From contig JAURLM010000162.1 of NCBI GenBank assembly GCA_030831265.1, positions 1 through 11,661 on the forward strand: a DNA stretch of 11,661 nt. Direction: 5' to 3'. A program made the translations under genes and the position numbers. A model generated the notes under the pieces. It was not told the DNA's origin. It saw nothing but the letters and a program-made list of their open reading frames with translations, and did no database searches. This document shows, piece by piece, positions 6,714 to 11,661 of this stretch. Position 1 is the stretch's first letter; each line of letters starts with the position of its first letter. Source of the DNA: Chloroflexota bacterium. GTDB taxonomy: Bacteria > Chloroflexota > Dehalococcoidia > Lucifugimonadales > Lucifugimonadaceae.

Positions 6714-7207
6714 GTTTTTACATTATGTCGCCCAGCACTCGTCTCAGAGCGTGGCGAAACTGGTTTGCGGTTATCTCGATAAGGCTAGCATCTGGCGGCC
6801 ATTGGTAGGCACGTGGATACCGTCAGCAGAAGCAGGTACGAGTGTCGATGTGCAGGACGATGTATCCAGCGAGATTGGATGCGATACAGGATCACTGGAG
6901 ACCCAGCCGGTTTCCGCGTGAGAAGAGGTCCAGGCGACTTCCTGTTTTACATAACATTGATAGTGCGAACCGCTTTCATATTGGGAAATGGCTCTGCCCT
7001 CCAAGATCGACGCACAGGCGTTTGGGTGATAGCGGATGAGGCAATGGGCCTTCAGGGTTGTTGGAAAGGCCTCTGGTGGCTACTGTTCTGAGGGTTGAAC
7101 TGTAACGCGAAGACGGGACCAGTCCCGGCGCCGTGTCCGGAATATCCGGGTGCTGGCATCGTGTTGGGCTGGTCCCGTCGTGATTTCGTTGTTGCCGACT
7201 AATGCTG
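6714..7207 (-). other. Non-coding stretch upstream of the protease gene
   Basis: This 494-base stretch lies between the start of the S41 gene and the stop of the aldolase operon, both on the minus strand. The short open frames inside it (for example 6771-7004 minus and 6813-7091 plus) have no recognisable family, composition or ribosome site and are treated as chance. The only clear structure is the long hairpin at 7112-7179. A promoter for the S41/smpB genes must lie here or just upstream of 6713, but no convincing -35/-10 pair was found; CATAAT sits 8-13 bases before the ATG without a good -35. Confidence 0.5.
7112..7179 (-). terminator. Long hairpin behind the aldolase operon, possible terminator
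   Basis: A perfect 11-bp inverted repeat, GACGGGACCAG (7112-7122) with CTGGTCCCGTC (7169-7179), encloses 46 bases that hold a smaller hairpin (CCGGA ATA TCCGG, 7137-7149). An alternative pairing CGGGA/TCCCG exists at 7114-7127. It begins 28 bases after the stop of the last operon gene, but the downstream TTCGCGTTACAG is not a U tract. Termination or 3' end protection is therefore inferred only from position. Confidence 0.45.
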
Positions 7208-8101
7208 CTAGACAGGCATCTTTCGACCGGTCTTCTTGCGACCGATCTTTGCTGCCTCTTCGCCGCCACCGGAGATGATTCGCACTCCCCAGTCCAACAT
7301 GAACTGCACGTTCTCCTCTGTAGTCTTGGACTTCTCGTTCCATGAGCTCAGGAAGAACAGGCCGTTGTCATCACAGGCCTTCTTGACCACTTTGCGGGCG
7401 TTCTCCATCTCTGGCGGGTAAGGCGGGTCATGCTGGTCGCTGTAACCGTAGGACATGCCCATGTCACCGGGGCCCCATTCGGCAAATGCCAGACCGGGAA
7501 CCTTTGCGATGAAGTCTGCGTTTGCCACGCATTCTCGGCTTTCGAGCTTCAGGCCGATAAGTAGCTCGCCATTAGGGTTCAGTGGCCATGGGTCAGCGAG
7601 TTTCGTGTACTCCTGTGGAGTGACACCCCAGATTTCCGCCGGGTAGCCCTGGCCACCTGCACCACGTTGTCCTTGCACCAGGCCTCGGTCTAGTCCGTCT
7701 TTCTGGAAGGGGTATCGGCATTCCTCAATGAATGCACGGACCGCATCAGCCTGCCGGGCGTGTGTGTGCAGGATCCCGTGGACACCTGCGGACAGTACCT
7801 GCCGGATCTGCCAAGCGTTCGCTCGCACCTCATCTACCGTACGGCAGTTTGACGGGAGAGTTGAGATGACTGTCGGCGTTCGGTGGCCCGCGTTCGTCGG
7901 GCCTCCGTCTACCAGTCCCTGCATGAACTCACGCAAACCCTGTGTGTTGAAAGGGTAGTGCTCGAAGTCTGTAATCAGGAAGTCAGCCCAGGTCTTAGCC
8001 TGCTTCTTGCCATTTTCGTATGTGAGTGGTCCCGTTCCCGTGTAGTACAGGATTTCGCCCTGCTCCAGCAATTCGATACAGCGGTTAATTCGTTTTGGCA
8101 T
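7208..8101 (-). CDS. HpcH/HpaI-family aldolase, paralog A
   Basis: A 297-residue protein of the HpcH/HpaI aldolase family (class II metal-dependent pyruvate aldolases such as 4-hydroxy-2-oxoheptanedioate and 2-keto-3-deoxy-L-rhamnonate aldolases). These cleave 2-oxo-4-hydroxy acids to pyruvate and an aldehyde. Visible active-site elements are ITDFEHYPF (Asp45, Glu47, His48 as base), metal ligand Glu187 in GLKLES and Asp213 in EWGPGDMGMS. The segment expected to hold the substrate-carboxylate Arg (around 76-86, PTVISTLPSN) has none. A segment WPLNPNGELL (172-181) makes it longer than the usual 250-270 residues. AGGA seven bases before the ATG supports the start. It is the last gene of a three-gene operon, 51 bases after its paralog. 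True substrate unknown; a non-aldolase lyase of the same fold is possible. Confidence 0.85.
   Translation of the reverse strand: MPKRINRCIELLEQGEILYYTGTGPLTYENGKKQAKTWADFLITDFEHYPFNTQGLREFMQGLVDGGPTNAGHRTPTVISTLPSNCRTVDEVRANAWQIRQVLSAGVHGILHTHARQADAVRAFIEECRYPFQKDGLDRGLVQGQRGAGGQGYPAEIWGVTPQEYTKLADPWPLNPNGELLIGLKLESRECVANADFIAKVPGLAFAEWGPGDMGMSYGYSDQHDPPYPPEMENARKVVKKACDDNGLFFLSSWNEKSKTTEENVQFMLDWGVRIISGGGEEAAKIGRKKTGRKMPV
7458..7486 (-). repeat. 29-base exact repeat, copy in aldolase A
   Basis: Identical on the + strand to 8406-8434, beginning CCCATGTCACCGGGGCCCCA. It codes for the metal-site loop FAEWGPGDMG in both aldolase paralogs, including the ligand Asp213. Identity at third codon positions goes beyond protein conservation, so recent duplication or gene conversion is possible. 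Confidence 0.85.
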
Positions 8102-8152
8102 TTGTTTTCCTGTTGTTACTCGTTGAATCCGCGTCGTGTTGCGAATGCGGGT

Positions 8153-9046
8153 TTAGACCGGCATCGTCCTGCCAGTTAGTTTTCGACCAATGTCTGCAAC
8201 CTCACGAGTTGGCGCTCCGATTAGTTTTGAGCCGAGCTCTTCAATGATGAACTTGATGCGCTGCTCTTCCGTCATTGATGTGTCGTTCCAGCCGCTGTAG
8301 AAGGCCACGCCGTTCTTGTCGAGGGCGTTCTTCACGGTGTTGCGGGCGTTGTTCATGAATTCCGGGTACGGCGGGTCGTGTGCGTCCGGCTCGTCGAACG
8401 ACATTCCCATGTCACCGGGGCCCCATTCGGCAAAGCCGATTCCGGGGACTGCCGCCGTGCGGTCGACATTTGGCAGGCAGTGGCGGTCTTCGATCTTCAG
8501 GCCAAGCAGTAGCTCGCCCTTCGGGTTTAGCGGCCACGGGTCTGCGAGATTGGTGTACGTCGCAGGGTCGACTCCCCAGATAGCTGATGGCTGCAACTGA
8601 CCGCCGCTTCCTCGGATGCCTTCCGGTAGTTCGTCACGGCCTAGTGCCTGGAACGGGTAGCGGCAGGCTGCAACGAACCACTTCACTGCCTCGGGGTCGC
8701 GAGCGTGGGTGTGCAGTATGCCGTGTGCTCCAGTTGAGAGTACGTGCCGCATCTGCCATGCATTGGCGCGTACCTCTTCGACGGTGATGCAGTTTGAAGG
8801 CAGCGTCGTCAACACTGTTGGAGTCAGGTGACCACTCGGTGTTGGGCCTCCGTCTTTCAGACCCTTCATGAACTGGGTAAGGCCACCGATGTCAAAAAAG
8901 TGGTGCTCGAAATCCATGTGGATTACGTCTGCCCACGTCTGGGACATCTCACGACCGCAGTCATAGGTGAGTTCTTCAGCGTGGGTCATGTAGACCTGCT
9001 GGCCGCTCTCCAGAAGCTCAATCGCTTTGTTGATTCGTTTCGGCAT
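8153..9046 (-). CDS. HpcH/HpaI-family aldolase, paralog B
   Basis: A 297-residue paralog of the downstream gene, the same length and about half identical by eye, beginning MPKRIN and ending TGRxMPV as its partner does. Conserved site residues are MDFEHHFF (Asp45, Glu47, His48), Glu186 in GLKIED and Asp212 in EWGPGDMGMS. PTVLTTLPSN replaces the Arg-containing segment of characterised HpaI and YfaU enzymes, as in paralog A. LHTHARDPEAVKWFVAACRYPF (111-132) matches the family's RYPP region. The ATG at 9046 is chosen because AGGAG lies eight bases upstream and the start then aligns with paralog A; a GTG at 9064 would place that AGGAG inside the gene. It is the second gene of the operon. Two tandem aldolases may handle different stereoisomers or form a mixed hexamer; this is speculation. 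Confidence 0.85.
   Translation of the reverse strand: MPKRINKAIELLESGQQVYMTHAEELTYDCGREMSQTWADVIHMDFEHHFFDIGGLTQFMKGLKDGGPTPSGHLTPTVLTTLPSNCITVEEVRANAWQMRHVLSTGAHGILHTHARDPEAVKWFVAACRYPFQALGRDELPEGIRGSGGQLQPSAIWGVDPATYTNLADPWPLNPKGELLLGLKIEDRHCLPNVDRTAAVPGIGFAEWGPGDMGMSFDEPDAHDPPYPEFMNNARNTVKNALDKNGVAFYSGWNDTSMTEEQRIKFIIEELGSKLIGAPTREVADIGRKLTGRTMPV
8406..8434 (-). repeat. 29-base exact repeat, copy in aldolase B
   Basis: Second copy of the repeat at 7458-7486, coding the metal-site loop with Asp212. The two copies are 948 bases apart in direct orientation, matching the tandem gene duplication. Confidence 0.85.
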
Positions 9047-9082
9047 ATCTGTTTCTCCTGACACCTGGCGTCAATTGTTCGC

Positions 9083-9096
9083 CGGGGAATACCCCG
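9083..9096 (-). other. Small intercistronic hairpin
   Basis: CGGGG (9083-9087) and CCCCG (9092-9096) form a 5-bp GC stem with loop AATA in the 62-base gap between the dehydrogenase and aldolase B genes. There is no U tract, so readthrough is expected; it could tune mRNA decay or expression ratio within the operon. Confidence 0.4.
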
Positions 9097-9108
9097 AGCA
9101 CTGCCCTG

Positions 9109-10188
9109 CTACTTCGTAAGCCTCCACGGGATGTCCAGCTCCCCGCATGTGGCCTTGAACCAGTCGATGACTTCCGGGTGGTACGGAATGCCGTGCTCAC
9201 GCCGCTCAATCTCTTCCTCGTGCTCAGGCAACCCTGCGTAGACAACTCGGTCGTGACCGGGAGCTGTCGGGCTGTCCTGGAGTTCGCGCATGTACTCGTC
9301 CATCTGCGCCTTGAAATGGGCAACGTCCGTGAATGCCTCGATGTTGTAGGCGATGAAGTGGTGCGCCGCACCCTGGGACCGGTGCGTTCCTGCTCCAGTG
9401 CCGCCGAGGATTCCGCAGAGGATTTCGACCATTACGGCCAGACTGTAGCCCTTATGTGCGCCGAGTTCGCGTGTCGCACCGGTTGGCAGCATGGCCCATT
9501 TTTCTGGGACCTGCTGCTCCTGCATGATCGGGTTGCCTTCGCCGTCTGCGATCCAGCCCGGCATTACGGGTACGCCGAGCCGCTGAGCTAGTGCAATCTT
9601 GTTGCCGGCTACGGATGACATTGAAGCGTCGAAGATGAACGGAGGCTCCTTGTCGGTGGGAGCAGCGATACCAATGGGGTTCAGGCCTACCAGGGGCTTG
9701 GATCCGTGGACCGGCAGGACGTTCAGGCCACCGGTGGTCATGGCGAGGCCAATCATGTTGTGCTTGAGCGCCATTGAAGCATGGTATGCGCAGGCTCCGA
9801 AATGGCGGCCGTTCATTGCGGTGACCGTGCCGATGCCGTACTGCTTGGCTCGTTCAATGGCCATGTTCATCGCCATTGGGCCAACTACCAGGCCGTGACC
9901 ACCGTCACAGTCAATGGTCGCCGCAGCAGGCATTTCTCGTACAACCCGTACATTTGGCCGCGGGTTCATCGAGCCTTCCTGGAACGATTCGACGTAGCGT
10001 CGGAGCATGTTGCTCACGCCGTGGGACTCGATACCGCGGATATCGGCGTAGACAAGGACATCTGCTGACTGTTCAGCATCTGCCTGTGACATTCCCATTT
10101 TCAGGAAGATGTCTACAACTGTTGCGTTCATGTCTTCCGCGTTGACGTGTACCGCTATGTCCTTTGGTACGTGGAATCGTTCAAGCAT
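9109..10188 (-). CDS. Ldh_2-family malate/L-lactate-type dehydrogenase, paralog 2
   Basis: A 359-residue Ldh_2 (PF02615) NAD(P)-dependent 2-hydroxy-acid dehydrogenase and first gene of the aldolase operon. Landmarks: MLERFHVP opening shared with the paralog at 3439-4527, RGIESHGVSNMLRRY (51-65, His56), NGRHFGACAYHA (126-137, His129), HGSKPLVGLNPIGIAAP (161-177), FIFDASMS (184-191), GAHKGYSLAVM (243-253) and HHFIAYNIEAF (276-286). The start has AAGGA six bases upstream. In this setting it could oxidise a hydroxy acid to the 2-oxo acid that the aldolases cleave, or reduce a 2-oxo product; the direction is not shown. A possible short leader frame overlaps its first 34 bases in another frame. Its C-terminus (WRLTK) differs from the paralog. 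Confidence 0.9.
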   Translation of the reverse strand: MLERFHVPKDIAVHVNAEDMNATVVDIFLKMGMSQADAEQSADVLVYADIRGIESHGVSNMLRRYVESFQEGSMNPRPNVRVVREMPAAATIDCDGGHGLVVGPMAMNMAIERAKQYGIGTVTAMNGRHFGACAYHASMALKHNMIGLAMTTGGLNVLPVHGSKPLVGLNPIGIAAPTDKEPPFIFDASMSSVAGNKIALAQRLGVPVMPGWIADGEGNPIMQEQQVPEKWAMLPTGATRELGAHKGYSLAVMVEILCGILGGTGAGTHRSQGAAHHFIAYNIEAFTDVAHFKAQMDEYMRELQDSPTAPGHDRVVYAGLPEHEEEIERREHGIPYHPEVIDWFKATCGELDIPWRLTK

Positions 10189-10280
10189 GTTGATCCTTTC
10201 AGGTAAATTCCCGGGTGGCAGATTTTCAGAAGCGTAGCCGAGCGAACATTCGGAGTCTGTGGGAGGCTGGGCGATGACAC
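10155..10280 (-). CDS. Candidate leader ORF overlapping the dehydrogenase start
   Basis: A GTG at 10280 is preceded by AAAGGAGG (10289-10296) at an ideal 8-base spacing, the best Shine-Dalgarno sequence in this region. The frame runs 41 codons, beginning VSSPSLPQTPNVRSATLLKI, to a TAG at 10155. It ends 34 bases inside the dehydrogenase gene in a different frame. Translation through it could couple to, or control, initiation of the dehydrogenase. No family is recognised, and the frame also stays open upstream of the GTG, so chance is possible. Confidence 0.3.
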   Translation of the reverse strand: MSSPSLPQTPNVRSATLLKICHPGIYLKGSTCLNDSTYQRT

Positions 10281-10309
10281 GTCCGAAACCTCCTTTCTCA
10301 AGCGATGGG

Positions 10310-10315
10310 AGTATA
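10310..10315 (-). promoter_or_regulatory. Possible -10 element of the aldolase operon
   Basis: Minus-strand TATACT, five of six bases matching TATAAT. Transcription would begin near 10303, a few bases before the AAAGGAGG at 10296, giving a leader of about 115 bases. No good -35 lies 17 bases upstream (AGCAAC), so this is weak evidence. Confidence 0.3.
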
Positions 10316-10485
10316 GCGCCGTTTTTGCGGTCGTTGCTTCGCTATGACCATTTACTGGTGGTTCCTGTCGGTGAAATTGACCTGCCCAATGCCCGAAGAA
10401 TCTGTGACAATCCACCAATCACAATTGTTCGATCTGGTTCCAAATCACATGCACCTTTGTAACAAGGCGGGAAAGGGGCACAAAA

Positions 10486-11607
10486 ATGCCAAAAGGCCTG
10501 GTCTCAGTATTCACTCAGGCCGGAACTCCGTTTGATCTCAGGGAGTACCCCACACCGGAGGTTGAAGCCGGTGGCATCCTTATCAAGAACACCGGGGCTA
10601 TGATCTGCGGTTCCGAGTTGCATGGCTGGCGCGTCGAGGGAGACCGCAAGCCTGTGGCGAATCCGAAGCAGAGAGTCCTGGGACACGAATTCACAGGTGT
10701 GGTTCACTCTCTTGGTGAAGGTGTCAGCTTCGATTCGCTCCGTCGTCCGCTCAAAGAGGGGGACAGGGTTGCTTTCCCGTTCATCTTCCCCTGCAACCGC
10801 TGCTACCACTGTGTCCGCGGTGAACACCATGCCTGCCAGCACCGTTTCCGGCGCAACATGGCAGGTCTCGAAGCTTACCCTTACTGCGACGGCGGTATGG
10901 CGCAGTACTTTTACCTGCAACCCGGCCACTATGTCTACAAGGTACCGGATGAGTTGCCTGATCAGGCGATTCCGCCGGTCAACTGTGCCCTGGCTCAGGT
11001 GCTTTTCGGCATGGAGCGCGCACGCGTGCATTTTGGCGATACCGTCGTTATCCAGGGAGCCGGTGGTCTAGGCATCTACGCCACAGCGGTAGCGCGTGAC
11101 ATGGGTGCTTCGCAGGTGATCGTCATTGACGGTCAGCCGGGGCGGTTGGAGATGGCTCGTAAATGCGGTGCTACCAGCACAATATCCATGCGTGACTTCC
11201 CGACGGCTGAAGCGCGTGTTGCGCGTGTGATGGAACTGACCTCTGGGATTGGCGCAGATGTTGTAGTCGAAGTGGTTGGTGTTGCTGCCGCGACCATTGA
11301 AGGCATCGACATGGTTCGCCAGAACGGCAAGTACATCGACATCGGCAACATCGTTCCTGGCGAAATCTCCATGCCAGCGTCGAAGGTCATTGGCAAGCAG
11401 CTCAAGTGGTTCGGCACAGTTCACTACAACCCGTGGATCATCGAGGCTGCGTTACAGTTCCTTGTTCGCACGAAGGACAAGTACCCGCTGTCGAACATCG
11501 TTTCGCACTCGTTTCCGCTGGAGCAGATCAACGAAGCCTTTGAATTCGCTGACTGGCACGGCAAGGAAGAAGGCACGGTGGCCCAGCGCGTGATGCTGGT
11601 TCCGTAG
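10486..11607 (+). CDS. Zinc-dependent medium-chain alcohol dehydrogenase
   Basis: A 373-residue MDR-superfamily dehydrogenase that oxidises an alcohol to an aldehyde or ketone with NAD(P). Catalytic zinc ligands: Cys41 in ICGSELHG, His67-Glu68 in LGHEFTG, and probably Cys167 in PPVNCALAQ. The structural zinc set is Cys103, Cys106, Cys109 and Cys117 (CNRCYHCVRGEHHAC). The Rossmann fold has GAGGLG (191-196) and VIVID ending in Asp215, which favours NAD+ over NADP+. It resembles the threonine/sorbitol/butanediol dehydrogenase branch, but the substrate is not evident. AAAGGGG lies 7 bases before the ATG. It is divergent from the dehydrogenase-aldolase operon over 297 bases, so shared control and pathway are plausible. 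It could reduce the aldehyde released by the aldolases or oxidise the entry substrate. Confidence 0.92.
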   Translation: MPKGLVSVFTQAGTPFDLREYPTPEVEAGGILIKNTGAMICGSELHGWRVEGDRKPVANPKQRVLGHEFTGVVHSLGEGVSFDSLRRPLKEGDRVAFPFIFPCNRCYHCVRGEHHACQHRFRRNMAGLEAYPYCDGGMAQYFYLQPGHYVYKVPDELPDQAIPPVNCALAQVLFGMERARVHFGDTVVIQGAGGLGIYATAVARDMGASQVIVIDGQPGRLEMARKCGATSTISMRDFPTAEARVARVMELTSGIGADVVVEVVGVAAATIEGIDMVRQNGKYIDIGNIVPGEISMPASKVIGKQLKWFGTVHYNPWIIEAALQFLVRTKDKYPLSNIVSHSFPLEQINEAFEFADWHGKEEGTVAQRVMLVP

Positions 11608-11632
11608 GCATCCGTAGTCACAGCAACAAAAA

Positions 11633-11661
11633 GGCGGCGGCTCCATTAACGAGCCGCCGCC
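11633..11661 (+). terminator. Hairpin at right edge, probable terminator of the dehydrogenase gene
   Basis: A perfect 11-bp stem, GGCGGCGGCTC (11633-11643) with GAGCCGCCGCC (11651-11661) and a 7-base loop, begins 25 bases after the stop codon. The U tract would lie outside the window. An AAAAA run just before the stem would serve as a U tract for a gene converging from the right. Confidence 0.75.

Noticed and set aside
6718..6723. ATG-TAA start-stop just before the protease start (minus strand)
   Set aside because: Six bases without a ribosome site; chance is the simplest explanation.
6771..7091. Short frames 6771-7004 (minus) and 6813-7091 (plus) in the long non-coding stretch
   Set aside because: No family match, no ribosome site, and low-quality composition.
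10347..10428. Operator-like ACCA-N5-TGGT (10347-10359) and ACAATTGT palindrome (10421-10428) in the divergent promoter region
   Set aside because: Short, single-copy sites that are expected by chance; no regulator gene in the window to pair with them.

Overview
The window (11,661 bases, moderately GC-rich) reads as an ordinary stretch of bacterial chromosome carrying housekeeping genes and a catabolic gene group. No mobile element, CRISPR array, phage gene or rRNA was seen. The Thr/Pro-rich linker after the lipoprotein cysteine of the S41 protease is common in Chloroflexota. Several Ldh_2-type dehydrogenases and HpcH/HpaI-type aldolases together suggest a heterotroph of the SAR202/Dehalococcoidia type. 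That placement is inference from family habits and was not tested.

Left part (1-3303): a partial minus-strand gene resembling an ECF-type sigma factor runs off the left edge. It is divergent from a complete class II fumarase gene (fumC), which ends in a strong terminator. Two small plus-strand genes follow: a stand-alone UBP-type zinc-finger protein and a GYD-family protein, the latter closed by a second strong terminator.

Middle (3439-7207): a plus-strand Ldh_2-family NAD(P)-dependent oxidoreductase gene ends 11 bases short of a convergent tRNA-Thr(CGU) with encoded CCA. On the minus strand the likely transcription order is S41 lipoprotein protease, smpB (trans-translation), a structured spacer, then tRNA-Thr. 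The non-coding stretch 6714-7207 holds the upstream region of the protease gene and a long hairpin behind the next operon.

Right part (7208-11661): a compact minus-strand operon encodes a second Ldh_2 dehydrogenase followed by two paralogous 297-residue HpcH/HpaI-family aldolases, with gaps of 62 and 51 bases. A zinc-dependent medium-chain alcohol dehydrogenase is divergent from it and is followed by a hairpin at the right edge. Two dehydrogenases plus two aldolases suggest oxidation of a hydroxy acid or sugar acid and retro-aldol cleavage of a 2-oxo acid. The substrate cannot be read from the sequence. The aldolases keep the metal and base residues of the family but lack a shared arginine where HpaI and YfaU/RhmA have one, so their substrate may differ from characterised members. 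The operon leader also contains a possible small ORF with a near-perfect Shine-Dalgarno sequence, overlapping the start of the dehydrogenase gene.
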